Shown: positions 1 to 9,666, counted from the first letter of the stretch. The stretch: 64,000 nucleotides of DNA from G963663495 sp963663495 (GCA_963663495.1 OY760427.1:62001-126000); one strand, 5' to 3'. Program-made: numbers and translations. Notes: generated from the sequence alone by a model not told the origin.

Positions 1-1499
1 TTACTCCCCCCGTCCGCTTGTATCCACCACCAGGAAACGGGCTGGTAGGCCAAGCGGATCGAAGTGCGTACGGTGCGCTCAACGGTGCCGTCCAGAATAT
101 TGTCCAGGACGGCATAATTGGCCGGAAACTTCTGGCGGATGTCGCGCTGTCCTTGGTGCAGCACTTCCACACGCGGTGCAATCCGTAAGCCCCGAGCGAA
201 GGAATCAAAATAAAATTCTGCACTGATAGCGGCCACCATATAGTCGCTGAACTGCGTAGCGAGGCCGCGGCGCAAATAGATATACTTGCCCTCAGGCTGG
301 GGTGCATTGTAGGCGCGCGCCGTTACAGCGGTGAAAGATGTCTGGATGTCAACCATAGCTGCCGCGTACGTTAGCGAGGCGTGCGCGGCGAGCGTGACCG
401 TCTCGTTTCCTGTGCCGCGCTGAAGCCGAATATCGTCCACCATAAGCTGCCCGTGCGCTGTAACCTTCCCTGCCTGCGCCCAAAGGAGTCCCGCCAGGAA
501 ACCATTGTTTTCCGAGTTCTTGGGTGTATTGTCTACCACAAATACAAACGGATGCACGGGGTTCATATACTTGAGCGAAAGGCCCGCGTTGGTACCAGAG
601 TAAAGTACAGATTCCATAAAGCTGATCAGCAACCGTGGTGACGGACGGTAGTCCCAGCGATGGGCTGCGAGGAATCTCCGACGGTTGCCGGTACGGACTG
701 AGTCGTCCCCCACGCGTCCTGTAAATGCTCCTGCGTCCGTACTGCCGTCCAGCTCCGACAAGAGGGCCCGCACCGTAAATCGGCGCCCGCCCAAGCGTAC
801 TGCGATCTGATCCTGGCTGCGTGCATTGTCGCTGAGCAAGGTAGCGGCTTCGCCCGGCGTGCCCCAATGGTTGCTCCACCTGCCCGCATAGATATCAAAC
901 AGTTCGCTATGATAACCGCCGTAGGTATGATCACTGCGCGCCATAAGCCGCAGTGCTGTATCAAGGCCATCCGGGTCATCGTTATAGTAGCGGTCATGCC
1001 GGACCGTCAAATCCAATACCCAGCGGGGCATGTTCAGATACGCCGACAGCGGCGTAGCGTGCCAATAGAAGCGTAGCGTGTCCCCGAGCGGTCGTAGTGT
1101 ATCAAGCCGGTCGCTATTGGTGATACGTGTCCCGGCATCGGCGGCATATCCCGCAGCGCGCCTGTACCCCGGGCCGAGAGCATGCTCCAACAATTCCATC
1201 CAGTGGCTCTCGGATGCCGTGAGAACATCTCTGTTGACACGCGCCAAGGATTCTCTGATATCACCTACCCGATAAGGGATGGCCGTGGGATTCAGGTCCA
1301 AGAGGTGGCCCCGGCGCTGCAGGCGCACGATATAGTCGTAGGACCAGTCCTGTGCCGGGAGTAGCCGATTGTCCTGGGCGTGCGTGCCAAGGCACGCCAG
1401 GATGGAACAAGCAGCCAGACAAACATGCCGCCATTGGAAAGCAGTTGTCAGCCTGGGAAATTCAAACACCTGAGCAGCCATTGAAACTTGATTCTGCAT
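1..1499 (-). CDS. Wzi-like outer-membrane protein, 3' end beyond window
   Basis: Reading minus from ATG 1499, the frame is open for about 499 codons to the window edge with no stop, so the C-terminus is missing. The start is supported by AAGGA about 8 nt upstream. Residues 1-40 form a long signal peptide ending near GTHAQ. The mature N-terminus (WSYDYIVRLQRRGHLLDLNP, then PYRVGD) resembles Bacteroidota capsule-assembly Wzi proteins. Later parts such as SFMESVLYSG, KYMNPVHPFVF and GQLMVDDI alternate like beta-barrel strands and match the barrel region of that family. By family it would be an outer-membrane protein for surface polysaccharide attachment or export; the sugar-1-phosphate transferase at 2107, read divergently, fits this. 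The assignment is by recalled motifs only; another outer-membrane barrel family is possible. Confidence 0.7.
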   Translation of the reverse strand, partial: MQNQVSMAAQVFEFPRLTTAFQWRHVCLAACSILACLGTHAQDNRLLPAQDWSYDYIVRLQRRGHLLDLNPTAIPYRVGDIRESLARVNRDVLTASESHWMELLEHALGPGYRRAAGYAADAGTRITNSDRLDTLRPLGDTLRFYWHATPLSAYLNMPRWVLDLTVRHDRYYNDDPDGLDTALRLMARSDHTYGGYHSELFDIYAGRWSNHWGTPGEAATLLSDNARSQDQIAVRLGGRRFTVRALLSELDGSTDAGAFTGRVGDDSVRTGNRRRFLAAHRWDYRPSPRLLISFMESVLYSGTNAGLSLKYMNPVHPFVFVVDNTPKNSENNGFLAGLLWAQAGKVTAHGQLMVDDIRLQRGTGNETVTLAAHASLTYAAAMVDIQTSFTAVTARAYNAPQPEGKYIYLRRGLATQFSDYMVAAISAEFYFDSFARGLRIAPRVEVLHQGQRDIRQKFPANYAVLDNILDGTVERTVRTSIRLAYQPVSWWWIQADGGS

Positions 1500-2016
1500 C
1501 GCAACCATCCTTGGCACCGAAACTGCGTTCCGATGCGAGCGGCACGGTGTGACGCTGCAGAGCAGCGTCTGCCCGATGCATGAGGTCTCCCGCCCTGCTG
1601 AAAAGATCAAGCCCCTTCAGATGGATAAGCCTGGCCGCATTCACATCCCTGTCTAGAACAGGTCCACACCGCTGGCTACGATACGAACGAACACTAGGCG
1701 TAATCTTGCGAGCGGGCATACCGCCGCAGCTACTATACCGTTGCGCCGTGTACTGCGGACTCATTTTCTTGCCTCCGGCGCTCTCAGGCTTGTAGGAAAG
1801 TTGTTGCATGACCGTAGCCGGAGACTGTTCGAGCATCGTACGGTTCAACCCACGCTTACGGGAACCGCACCGGGCAGTCATGCCATTAAGATTCAAAGTG
1901 TATAGTGATCGCGCGTTCATTTCTGCTATCAAGGGCGTATATCCAGATGAATACTCAGGTATGTAGTGCCCCCGCATAGCCACAATATACGGTGGTTCAG
2001 GGGCTGCACGGATCAT
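1462..2016 (-). pseudogene. TnpB C-terminal remnant (different lineage from the two below)
   Basis: This 184-codon frame overlaps the Wzi-like start. Its middle resembles the end of a TnpB: GLNRTMLEQ, then KPESAGGKK, a four-Cys-like zinc-ribbon zone reduced to SSCGG and RSQRCGPV, then LDRDVNAARLIHLKG, the last RuvC motif with its Asp. The RuvC I and II regions are absent and only two of the ribbon cysteines remain, so it cannot be a working nuclease. The first ~45 and last ~50 residues look like out-of-frame or flanking sequence. The sequence differs clearly from the 16122 TnpB, so it is an independent old insertion. Confidence 0.7.
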
Positions 2017-2106
2017 TTACTTATTCCTTCCATTACTGCCCGGTGCATGGACAGGCTGCCACGCATTTTTGAACTTTCCCGGTAAGCAGATCCTTCCAAT
2101 CCGGCC

Positions 2107-3513
2107 GTGTCAAGAAAGGTTGAGTTCACTGCCCTCCTAGTAGCTGATATGGCGGCCATAGCGGCGTCCGCATTAGTCTTTATGCGGATCCAGTTTGCGG
2201 ATCGTTTCGGTCTGCAAGGATTTCAGACTCCCAACACCGAGGTGGTTTATCCCGTGTATGCGGCGGTAGGCTTGGCCGTGTTCTGGGTTGTTATTTTCCT
2301 GTTTTTCGGGATGTATCGGGAGCGGTACGCTTCGAGCCGGTTTGATGAGCTGGTGTCGCTTGCCAAAGTGGTCACGTTCGGAGTGTTGATTCTCGTCTTC
2401 ATCATCTTTATTGATACGCTGCGTGCAGGGGGTAGTGCATCGTTCATCTTCCTGTACTGGGGACTTGTCCTGGGCTTGACATCTGTGGGGCGTATTGCTG
2501 TGCGCTCTATACAAAAGGCTCTCATACTTCGGGGCCGCGGCACGCACAAGGCATTGGTGGTAGGTTGGAGTGACAAGGTAGAGCGTATTCACGAGGATCT
2601 GGCTCGTTATCCGGCTGCTGGGCTGCAAATCGTAGGGGCGATACGCCTGGGCAATAAGTCTGGTACCCCGCAGGAAGGCTCCCCCAATGGGGAACACCAG
2701 GTGGAGGCGCTGCCTGCGATGATTGACGAGCTGGATGTGCAAGATGTGCTGATAGCCCTCGGATCGGATGATCATGCCGAGCTGAACGAGGTGCTTCACC
2801 TTTGCGACGGAAAAGCTGTATCTCTGAAGATCGTGCCGGACTTTTATTCGGTAATTGGCGGCATGTCGCGAACTGAACATATTTATGGCCTTCCGCTCAT
2901 TGAGGTCCTTCCGGTCCCGATGCCCGCTTGGGAGCAGAGCACAAAGCGGCTCCTGGACATTGGTGTTGCGCTTGCCGTTCTCGTGGTTCTACTCCCCGCA
3001 TGGATCCTCATAGCGTTAAGTATTCGCTTGTCGTCGTCGGGGGGGGCCATCTACCGGCAGCGGCGGGTAGGTCGTCTGGGACGCAGTTTTACGATTTACA
3101 AGTTTCGCACCATGCACCACAACGCAGAGGAGCATACCGGCCCCGTCTGGGCGGCCGAGGATGATCCACGCTACACTTCCGTCGGTCGCTTGCTTCGAAA
3201 GACGCGGCTGGACGAGATCCCTCAACTGTTCAACGTTCTGAAAGGCGATATGAGTCTGGTAGGGCCGCGTCCGGAGCGTCCCTATTTTGTGCAAAAGCTG
3301 ATGGATAAGATACCGCTGTATAACCGTCGCCACCGCATTAAGCCCGGCATCACCGGCTGGGCGCAGGTCATGTGGAGGTACGACAGTACGCTGGAAGATG
3401 TGCGGCAGAAGGTGAAGTTTGATCTGTTCTACATTGAGAACATGGGATTGCGCATGGATTTCAAGATTCTGTTGCGCACCATAACCGCGGTCCTTACGGG
3501 AGGAGGGCGATGA
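2107..3513 (+). CDS. polyprenyl glycosyl-1-phosphate transferase (exopolysaccharide priming enzyme)
   Basis: It transfers a sugar-1-phosphate to undecaprenyl phosphate at the inner membrane, the first step of exopolysaccharide or capsule repeat-unit synthesis. The 468 residues have the usual architecture of the WbaP/WcaJ type: four or five N-terminal membrane segments (about residues 5-130), a Rossmann-like cytoplasmic CoA-binding-like domain (about 145-255), then the bacterial sugar transferase domain from about 278 (KRLLDIGVALAVLVVLLP, YKFRTM, RLLRKTRLDEIPQLFNVL, SLVGPRPERP, PGITGWAQV). The start is GTG; an in-frame ATG lies 14 codons later but would cut the first helix. The stop overlaps the next ATG in an ATGA junction, so E1 is probably co-transcribed. 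The sugar specificity cannot be read. Confidence 0.92.
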   Translation: MSRKVEFTALLVADMAAIAASALVFMRIQFADRFGLQGFQTPNTEVVYPVYAAVGLAVFWVVIFLFFGMYRERYASSRFDELVSLAKVVTFGVLILVFIIFIDTLRAGGSASFIFLYWGLVLGLTSVGRIAVRSIQKALILRGRGTHKALVVGWSDKVERIHEDLARYPAAGLQIVGAIRLGNKSGTPQEGSPNGEHQVEALPAMIDELDVQDVLIALGSDDHAELNEVLHLCDGKAVSLKIVPDFYSVIGGMSRTEHIYGLPLIEVLPVPMPAWEQSTKRLLDIGVALAVLVVLLPAWILIALSIRLSSSGGAIYRQRRVGRLGRSFTIYKFRTMHHNAEEHTGPVWAAEDDPRYTSVGRLLRKTRLDEIPQLFNVLKGDMSLVGPRPERPYFVQKLMDKIPLYNRRHRIKPGITGWAQVMWRYDSTLEDVRQKVKFDLFYIENMGLRMDFKILLRTITAVLTGGGR

Positions 3514-5486
3514 TTGATGCTTCCGCAGAGGAGCTTCGATCGCTGCACAAGGCCTTGGAGCTACCTCGCGCGATTGAAGAGCGGATGCTGCGTCTGATCC
3601 GGCAGAACCGCATCAGCAAGTGGTTCAGTGGTTACGGGCAGGAAGCCATCAGCGTAGGATGTACATGGGCGCTGCACCCCGACGACACCATTCTGCCGCT
3701 GCATCGCAACGTAGGTGTCTGGACTACGCGGGGGGTGCCGCTGGAGCCGCTTTTTCGGCAACTGATGGGCAAGGTCGGGGGCTTTACCAGGGGCAGGGAT
3801 CGCACCTTCCATTTTGGCATCCCGGACAAGCACATCGTTGGCATGATATCGCATTTGGGCGCCATGCTACCTGTGGCGTGCGGCATTGCGTTGGCCGCCC
3901 TTTTGCAGGGCAAGGACGCCGTCACGCTGGTTTTCTGCGGTGACGGGGCGACGCGGGAAGGAGACTTTCATGAGGCCCTCAGCCTTGCCGCGTTGTGGAG
4001 GCTGCCGGTGATATTCGTAGTAGAAAACAATGGCTACGGGCTGTCTACACCTGCAGATGCTGCGGTGCCTGTCAAGGATATCGCAGATGCTTCGACCGGT
4101 TACGGGATGCCCGGTGCGGTAGTGGATGGCAACGACCTAGGGCAGGTAATCAGCGCCGTCACGCGCGCGGCGCGCCGCGCGCGTGACGGGAAGGGCCCGT
4201 CGCTCCTGGAAATGAAGACTTTCCGCATGCGCGGCCACGAAGAGGCTTCAGGCACATGGTATGTACCTGAGGAGTTGATGGCAGCATGGGCGCGGAAGGA
4301 TCCGCTTGACCGATTCGTCAAGACTGCGGTAGAGTTCGGCGCGATTACGGAGGATGAGGTGCGACAGGTGCGGAAAGAGCTTGCTGCAGCCGTAGAGTCG
4401 ACGTCAGAAGCTGCGCTTCGGGCCCCGGTGCCCGAGAGCACTGCCAGTCAAGAGCGTGAAGCAGTGTATGCGCCGGCGCGCGTCAATCACATGCAGCCCG
4501 TGGGTAAGCTTGAATCCAAGCGCTATGTGGATGCTATCAGCGATGCACTCCGCCAAGCGATGGAGGCTAACGAAAAAGTGCTCATCATGGGGCAGGACAT
4601 CGCAAAGTATGGTGGGGTTTTCAAGGTTACGGAAGGCTTTTTGGACATGTTCGGGCCTGACCGAGTACGAGACACGCCTATCGTCGAAAGTGCGGCCGTG
4701 GGCGCTGCAGTGGGGTTGGCGCTGGACGGAATGTGCCCGATAGTTGAGATGCAGTACGCGGACTTTATTGCCTGCGGATTCAACCAGATCGTCAACAACC
4801 TGGCAACAACGCACTACCGCTGGGGGGCCTCGCTGGCAGTCACCATCCGTGCACCCTACGGGGGATACATCGCGGCTGGGCCGTTTCATTCGCAGTGCAA
4901 GGAAGCATGGTTTTGCCATGTGCCAGGGCTCAAGGTGATAGCCCCTGCCACGCCGCGTGATGCCAAAGGATTGCTGCTGTCGGCGATTGCAGATCCCAAT
5001 CCGGTTCTGTTTTTCGAGCATAAGCACCTGTACAGGTCCGTGCGTGCAGACATCCCCGCGGCCCCCTACCACATCCCCTTGGGCAAGGCGCGGGTGGCAC
5101 GAAAAGGGGTTGATGCATCCATAATCACGTACGGTCTGGGTGTCCATTGGGCGATGGAGGAAGCGGAGTGGCAGGAGTCACATAACGGCATTAGGCTTGA
5201 GGTGGTAGACCTGCGGTCGCTGGTGCCGTGGGACCGGGAAACGGTGCGGGCCTCTGTGGCGCGGACCAGCCGCATGCTGGTGTTGCACGAAGCCACGCTG
5301 ACGTGCGGTTTCGGGGCGGAAGTGGTGGCCTGGATGTCAGCGGAGGCATTCCATTTGCTGGATGCACCGCCGATGCGTGTGGCGGCAGAAGACCTGCCTG
5401 TGCCGGCATGCAAAACGCTGGAGCGCGATGTGTTTGCCGCTAAGGGGCGGTTACGGGCAGCCGTTGATACCATGATATCCTATTGA
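3510..5486 (+). CDS. fused alpha/beta E1 of a 2-oxoacid dehydrogenase complex
   Basis: Thiamine-diphosphate enzyme decarboxylating pyruvate or a branched-chain 2-oxoacid and reductively acylating the E2 lipoyl group. Residues 1-310 are the alpha half: SGYGQEAISVG, then GDGATREGD ... ENNGYG (the GDG-N thiamine-diphosphate signature, about residues 145-175). Residues 335-658 are the beta half: GQDIAKYGGVFKVTEGF, DTPIVESAAVG, PYGGYIAAGPFHSQ, FFEHKHLY. In many bacteria these are two genes; a single 658-residue chain is the usual Bacteroidota form. It has a strong Shine-Dalgarno (GGAGGAGGG) and overlaps the upstream stop by 4 bp. No E2 or E3 gene is nearby, so the substrate (pyruvate versus branched-chain) stays open; the beta half looks more BCKDH-like. 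Confidence 0.93.
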   Translation: MIDASAEELRSLHKALELPRAIEERMLRLIRQNRISKWFSGYGQEAISVGCTWALHPDDTILPLHRNVGVWTTRGVPLEPLFRQLMGKVGGFTRGRDRTFHFGIPDKHIVGMISHLGAMLPVACGIALAALLQGKDAVTLVFCGDGATREGDFHEALSLAALWRLPVIFVVENNGYGLSTPADAAVPVKDIADASTGYGMPGAVVDGNDLGQVISAVTRAARRARDGKGPSLLEMKTFRMRGHEEASGTWYVPEELMAAWARKDPLDRFVKTAVEFGAITEDEVRQVRKELAAAVESTSEAALRAPVPESTASQEREAVYAPARVNHMQPVGKLESKRYVDAISDALRQAMEANEKVLIMGQDIAKYGGVFKVTEGFLDMFGPDRVRDTPIVESAAVGAAVGLALDGMCPIVEMQYADFIACGFNQIVNNLATTHYRWGASLAVTIRAPYGGYIAAGPFHSQCKEAWFCHVPGLKVIAPATPRDAKGLLLSAIADPNPVLFFEHKHLYRSVRADIPAAPYHIPLGKARVARKGVDASIITYGLGVHWAMEEAEWQESHNGIRLEVVDLRSLVPWDRETVRASVARTSRMLVLHEATLTCGFGAEVVAWMSAEAFHLLDAPPMRVAAEDLPVPACKTLERDVFAAKGRLRAAVDTMISY

Positions 5487-5555
5487 TTATCGCGCTGCAT
5501 CATTGGTGTCGGTGGGGGGTACAATTCGGCAAACGCAATTGAGTACGTCTTAGCG

Positions 5556-6026
5556 ATGGAAATGCCTGCCGTGGGCCAAGCCGCCCCGCCTTTTGAGGCG
5601 CCTACCCAAGGGCGCGCCACCGTAGATCTGTCCCAGTATCGTGGACAAAAGGTGGCGTTATACTTTTATCCGCGAGACAACACGCCCGGCTGCACCAGGC
5701 AGGCGGGCAACCTGCGGGACAATTGTGCGGAGCTTGCGGCCCATGATATCGCGGTCGTCGGTGTCTCTACAGACTGCGTAGTATCGCACGAAAAGTTCGC
5801 CGCGCGGCACGCATTGCCGTTCCCGTTGGTCGCCGATCCCGAGAAGGTAATCGTTCAGGCTTACGGGGTGATAGGCGAGAAGAAGATGTTCGGACGCACG
5901 TTCCTGGGCGTTACGCGGACGACATTTCTCATTGATGAGGACGGGATAATTGTACGTATCATTCGGCGACCGAAGACTGGAGATCATGCCGCGGAGATCC
6001 TCCGCGGTTTTGGTATCACCGGGTAG
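5556..6026 (+). CDS. bcp: Bcp/PrxQ-type peroxiredoxin
   Basis: Thiol peroxidase reducing hydroperoxides in the cytoplasm. 156 residues with the whole fold: APPFEAPTQGRATVDL, FYPRDNTPGCT with the peroxidatic Cys, VVGVSTD, FPLVADPEK, then RTTFLIDEDG. Many Bcp proteins have a resolving Cys five residues after the peroxidatic one (TPGCTxExC); here that position is Gly (TPGCTRQAG). Cysteines at NCAEL and STDC could serve instead, or it works as a 1-Cys enzyme. It sits 70 bp after the E1 gene and just before gatB; no specific partner is visible. Confidence 0.92.
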   Translation: MEMPAVGQAAPPFEAPTQGRATVDLSQYRGQKVALYFYPRDNTPGCTRQAGNLRDNCAELAAHDIAVVGVSTDCVVSHEKFAARHALPFPLVADPEKVIVQAYGVIGEKKMFGRTFLGVTRTTFLIDEDGIIVRIIRRPKTGDHAAEILRGFGITG

Positions 6027-6039
6027 GCTTGAGTGCTGT

Positions 6040-7524
6040 ATGCCGGCTGCCAAGTACGAACCTGTTATCGGACTTGAGGTCCACTGCCAACTGCGAACGG
6101 CATCCAAGGCATTCAGTCCGGACTCTGCCTCATTTGGAGCACGTCCCAACAGCAACGTGGATGTAATCAGCCTCGGATACCCGGGCACGCTGCCGATTCC
6201 GAACATCCGTGTTGTGGAGTATGCGGTGCGAATGGGGTTTGCAACCCATTGCACCGTGGCGGATCGCAGCATCCTGGCGCGGAAGCATTACTTTTATCCT
6301 GATTTGCCGAAGGGCTATCAGATTTCGCAGTTCGAGCATCCCCTGTGTGCCAACGGGTATGTAGATATTGAGGCGGACGGCGCGCGTAGGATCGGTGTGA
6401 CGCGGATTCATATTGAGGAAGATGCGGGCAAGAGCCTGCACGACCAGGATCCTGAATGCACCCTGTTGGACTTCAATCGCTGCGGAGTGCCGTTGATTGA
6501 GATAGTGTCGGAGCCGGACCTCCGCTCGGGCCGTGAAGCATATCTGTACATGCAGAAGATCCGCCAACTGGTGCGATACCTTGAGATATGCGATGGCAAT
6601 ATGGAGGAGGGGTCCTTGCGGTGCGACGCCAATGTCTCTATCCGGCCTGTAGGATGTGCACAGCTTGGTGTTAAGACAGAGATCAAGAACATGAACTCGT
6701 TCCGGTATGTAGAGCGTGCCATTGATCACGAAATTGCGCGCCAGCAGGCGCTCGTAAGCCGTGGAGAGGCGGTGGTCCACCAGACTCTGCTGTGGGATGC
6801 GGGCAGCGGCACGACTCGTCCGATGCGCTCCAAGGAGGATGCGCACGATTATCGGTATTTCCCTGACCCTGATTTACCGCCCGTTGTGGTAACCGCATCG
6901 CTCCGCTCGTCGGTTCTCGCATCGCAGCCGGAGCTGCCGGATGCGCGCTGCAACAGGTTTGAGGAGCAGTTGGGCTTGCCTCCCTATGACGCAGCCGTGC
7001 TGACAGAAGAGCGTTCTGTAGCAGATTATTTTGAAGCTGCCTTGGAAGTGCTGCGAGACGGGAGTCCCGGGGGCAACCTGCATAGCCAGGCGAAGGCTGT
7101 TTCCAACGTGGTGATGACGGATGTCCTGCGGGCAGCAAAGGAATATGCAGGATCGTTGGACGAGTTTCCGGTTCCTCCGGCCCGTCTCGGAGCTTTGGTT
7201 GCTCTGCGCCTGAGTGGTGCAATCAGCTCGACAGGTATGCGGGAGGTGTTCGGTTGCCTGCAGGAAGAAGATGGTGAACCCGAGGAGATAGCTCGCGCAC
7301 AAAAGCTGCTGCAGGTGTCTGACGATAGTCTGCTTCTCCCCGTGGTTGAGGAAGTGCTTGTATCTTTTCCTGCGCAGGTTGCTACCTTTCGGGAGGGGAA
7401 GACAAGTGTGCTCGGTTTCTTTATCGGACAGGTCATGCGGAGGTTTGGGGGCTCGGCTGATCCGGTTCGTGTCCGCAGGCTGCTTTTAGAACAAATCGGT
7501 GGCGAAAATGACACGTTACGGTAG
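6040..7524 (+). CDS. gatB: Asp/Glu-tRNA(Asn/Gln) amidotransferase subunit B
   Basis: Subunit of GatCAB, which converts Glu-tRNA(Gln) or Asp-tRNA(Asn) to the amidated form; needed where GlnRS or AsnRS is absent. Starting at ATG 6040 gives 494 residues, a normal length, beginning MPAAKYEPVIGLEVHCQL. The longer frame from 5950 overlaps the peroxiredoxin and is not family-like. Signature stretches are FSPDSASFG, HYFYPDLPKGYQISQ, HIEEDAGKSLHD, DFNRCGVPLIEIVSEPDLRS, SLRCDANVSIRP and EIKNMNSF, then the C-terminal YqeY-like tail domain. No gatA or gatC is in the window. The stop overlaps the next gene by about 17 bp. Confidence 0.96.
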   Translation: MPAAKYEPVIGLEVHCQLRTASKAFSPDSASFGARPNSNVDVISLGYPGTLPIPNIRVVEYAVRMGFATHCTVADRSILARKHYFYPDLPKGYQISQFEHPLCANGYVDIEADGARRIGVTRIHIEEDAGKSLHDQDPECTLLDFNRCGVPLIEIVSEPDLRSGREAYLYMQKIRQLVRYLEICDGNMEEGSLRCDANVSIRPVGCAQLGVKTEIKNMNSFRYVERAIDHEIARQQALVSRGEAVVHQTLLWDAGSGTTRPMRSKEDAHDYRYFPDPDLPPVVVTASLRSSVLASQPELPDARCNRFEEQLGLPPYDAAVLTEERSVADYFEAALEVLRDGSPGGNLHSQAKAVSNVVMTDVLRAAKEYAGSLDEFPVPPARLGALVALRLSGAISSTGMREVFGCLQEEDGEPEEIARAQKLLQVSDDSLLLPVVEEVLVSFPAQVATFREGKTSVLGFFIGQVMRRFGGSADPVRVRRLLLEQIGGENDTLR

Positions 7525-8896
7525 CACGTTGCCTTGTTGGCTCTACCGCAAAATGCCGGGGCTATGGGTGTTGGCTTTCCTTCCAGGTCTCGCCTGTGCG
7601 CAGGAGGAGGAGACTTCCGCGGACCCGACCGTTAAGGCGCTCTTCTCCGGCATGTTGACGGTGAACCCGGAGGTGGATCCTACTCCGGACTACCGCGGGT
7701 TCGAGGTTCTAGTTGCCGTTGACCGGGGCGGCGAGCCCGATACGCTTGGATTCGCGGTGACGGACAGCGCGGGGGCATTCTCCATGGACATTGTCGCACC
7801 GCAGCGGGGTATATATGCGTTGATTATCAGCCGCCGCGGGCAAATCCTGAAGGTGGACGAGATGGCGATTGCGGAGGCGGATACGGCTTCTCTTCGTGCG
7901 CAGTTTCCTGTGGGCCAACGCCGCTTGCGCGTCCGGTCACAGGAAAACGCGGCGTGGATGGCGTACCAGAATGCGCGGGCTCAGCATAGCCAGAGCATCC
8001 TGGATCTTGTCAGATCAGGGGAATACACCAACGAAGGCGCCGGCAGGCATGTGGAACTGAGCAGCAGCCTGCTTTGGAACATGCAGGGAACCTTTCCCGG
8101 AACGATGGGCGCTGAGATGTCCGCAGCCGAGTCAGTGCTCATGATCGCAGGGTGGAGTGATTCTCTTGTCGTTGCACGAGCGGAGGATATCCCTTCGGAC
8201 AATGTGCGGTACGCCGAAATTGTGCGTGCGGTGCGTCAGTCGACCGCCCGCCTGGAAGGCCAGGAAGAGGCTATTGCGTATCTTGAAGAAACTGTGGGAA
8301 GCTTGGAGCAAGAGGAGCTACGTGCGGAGGTGCATGCAGAATTCGTTGCTGCGCACATGGACAGTCTGAACTTTGATGAAGCCCGCAACGTGGCGCAGCT
8401 GATGCAGACAACCTACTCCGGCACCTTATGGGCGACATGGGCAGCAAATGCGCTGTACGAGCTGGAATACTTGATGCCCGGTATGCCAGCTCCGTCCTTC
8501 GCTGTCCGTACGACGACTGGAGATTCCGTACGACTGGCAGATTTGCGAGGGAAGCCGGTTGTGCTTGAGTTCTATCAACCCAGGGATGCTGTATATCAGC
8601 GGGAGTTCGGAGGCCGGAATAGCCTGCTGACCGAAACGGATGGCATCCATGTGGTTTCGGTGTCGCTTGAGCCGGACTCATTGCTCAACGATGCTTTGTT
8701 TGACGAGCGTGAACCACGCGGCATCTTTGTTTATGCCGCGAGCGGGTACCAAGCGGAGATTGCGCGCAGTTACAATGTGAATTACCTTCCCGTACGTTTC
8801 TTGATTGGCAGCGATGGTAAGCTCGTGGCCAAGTACGAGGGGGGAGCGATGGCAGTACTGCGAGAGCGGGCACTCTCGCTCGCTAGCGACCTATAA
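7508..8896 (+). CDS. secreted thioredoxin-fold (TlpA/AhpC-like) protein lacking the CxxC
   Basis: The signal peptide (around MPGLWVLAFLPGLACAQ) predicts export to the periplasm. Residues ~40-130 look like a carboxypeptidase-regulatory-like beta domain, the middle is helical, and the last ~145 residues are a thioredoxin-like domain (PAPSFAVRTTTGDSVRLADL, KPVVLEFYQ, VNYLPVRFLIGSDGKLVAKY, with the cis-Pro). Where TlpA-type reductases have CxxC, this protein has QPRD and no Cys, so it should not be a thiol reductase; binding or scaffolding is more likely. ATG 7508 is chosen; a GTG lies 9 nt earlier and an ATG at 7553 is also possible. The overlap with gatB suggests translational coupling. Confidence 0.75.
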   Translation: MTRYGSTLPCWLYRKMPGLWVLAFLPGLACAQEEETSADPTVKALFSGMLTVNPEVDPTPDYRGFEVLVAVDRGGEPDTLGFAVTDSAGAFSMDIVAPQRGIYALIISRRGQILKVDEMAIAEADTASLRAQFPVGQRRLRVRSQENAAWMAYQNARAQHSQSILDLVRSGEYTNEGAGRHVELSSSLLWNMQGTFPGTMGAEMSAAESVLMIAGWSDSLVVARAEDIPSDNVRYAEIVRAVRQSTARLEGQEEAIAYLEETVGSLEQEELRAEVHAEFVAAHMDSLNFDEARNVAQLMQTTYSGTLWATWAANALYELEYLMPGMPAPSFAVRTTTGDSVRLADLRGKPVVLEFYQPRDAVYQREFGGRNSLLTETDGIHVVSVSLEPDSLLNDALFDEREPRGIFVYAASGYQAEIARSYNVNYLPVRFLIGSDGKLVAKYEGGAMAVLRERALSLASDL

Positions 8897-8919
8897 TTCA
8901 ATCTATAACGCAGGATCTG

Positions 8920-9666
8920 ATGCTTATTGCAGGCAACTGGAAAATGAATACTGCAGCGGGAGAGGCCCGGGACCTGGCCCGGGCTGTAGCCTCATCCGTA
9001 AGGGATATGGAGACGGTAGATGTGGCGGTATGCCCTCCATTCGTACACCTTGTTGAGGTCAGCGCCGAGCTACGTGGTTCTCATGTGCGGCTAGGTGCGC
9101 AGAATATGCACAGCGCCAACGCTGGAGCCTTTACCGGAGAGGTGTCTGCCCGAATGCTGAAGAGTGTTGGTTGTCATTATGTAATTATTGGGCACAGCGA
9201 GCGCCGCCAATATTTTGGCGAGACGGACATTGGCGTAAATGTGAAGGTGCGGCAGGCGTTGGACCACGGTCTGTTGCCGATTGTGTGCGTTGGAGAGCTA
9301 TTGGAGGAGCGGCAGGCCGGGCGGGAGAAAGAGGTCGTGTCGGAGCAGGTTCGGGGTGCACTCGCAGGGATGGATGCCATTCAGCCCGGTAGCCTCGTGG
9401 TTGCCTACGAACCCGTCTGGGCTATCGGGACGGGAGAGACGGCTACCCCTGCCACTGCCCAGGATATGCACAGGTTTGTAAGATCCCTTCTTCGCGAGGT
9501 ACAGGGAGCGGACTCTGCACTTATCCTTTACGGCGGTAGCATGAAGCCGGGCAATGCCAGGGCGCTGCTGCAGCAGCCGGACATTGATGGCGGATTGATA
9601 GGCGGTGCTAGTTTGCGGGCGGACACGTTCGCTGCCATCGTGGCTGCAGCGGCAGAAGAGGCTTAA
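8920..9666 (+). CDS. tpiA: triosephosphate isomerase
   Basis: Interconverts dihydroxyacetone phosphate and glyceraldehyde-3-phosphate in glycolysis and gluconeogenesis. 248 residues, full family length. The N-terminus LIAGNWKMN carries the catalytic Lys, IGHSERRQYFGETD the catalytic His, AYEPVWAIGTG the catalytic Glu, and LYGGSMKPGNA plus GGLIGGASL the phosphate-binding loops. All active-site residues are present. It lies 23 bp after the thioredoxin-fold gene, same strand. Its stop overlaps the stop of the opposing FmdB-like gene by 3 bp, leaving no room for a terminator between them. Confidence 0.97.
   Translation: MLIAGNWKMNTAAGEARDLARAVASSVRDMETVDVAVCPPFVHLVEVSAELRGSHVRLGAQNMHSANAGAFTGEVSARMLKSVGCHYVIIGHSERRQYFGETDIGVNVKVRQALDHGLLPIVCVGELLEERQAGREKEVVSEQVRGALAGMDAIQPGSLVVAYEPVWAIGTGETATPATAQDMHRFVRSLLREVQGADSALILYGGSMKPGNARALLQQPDIDGGLIGGASLRADTFAAIVAAAAEEA

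Noticed and set aside
349..997. Minus-strand frames of 176 and 123 codons
   Set aside because: They lie in other frames of the uninterrupted Wzi-like reading frame, which has the signal peptide and barrel pattern.
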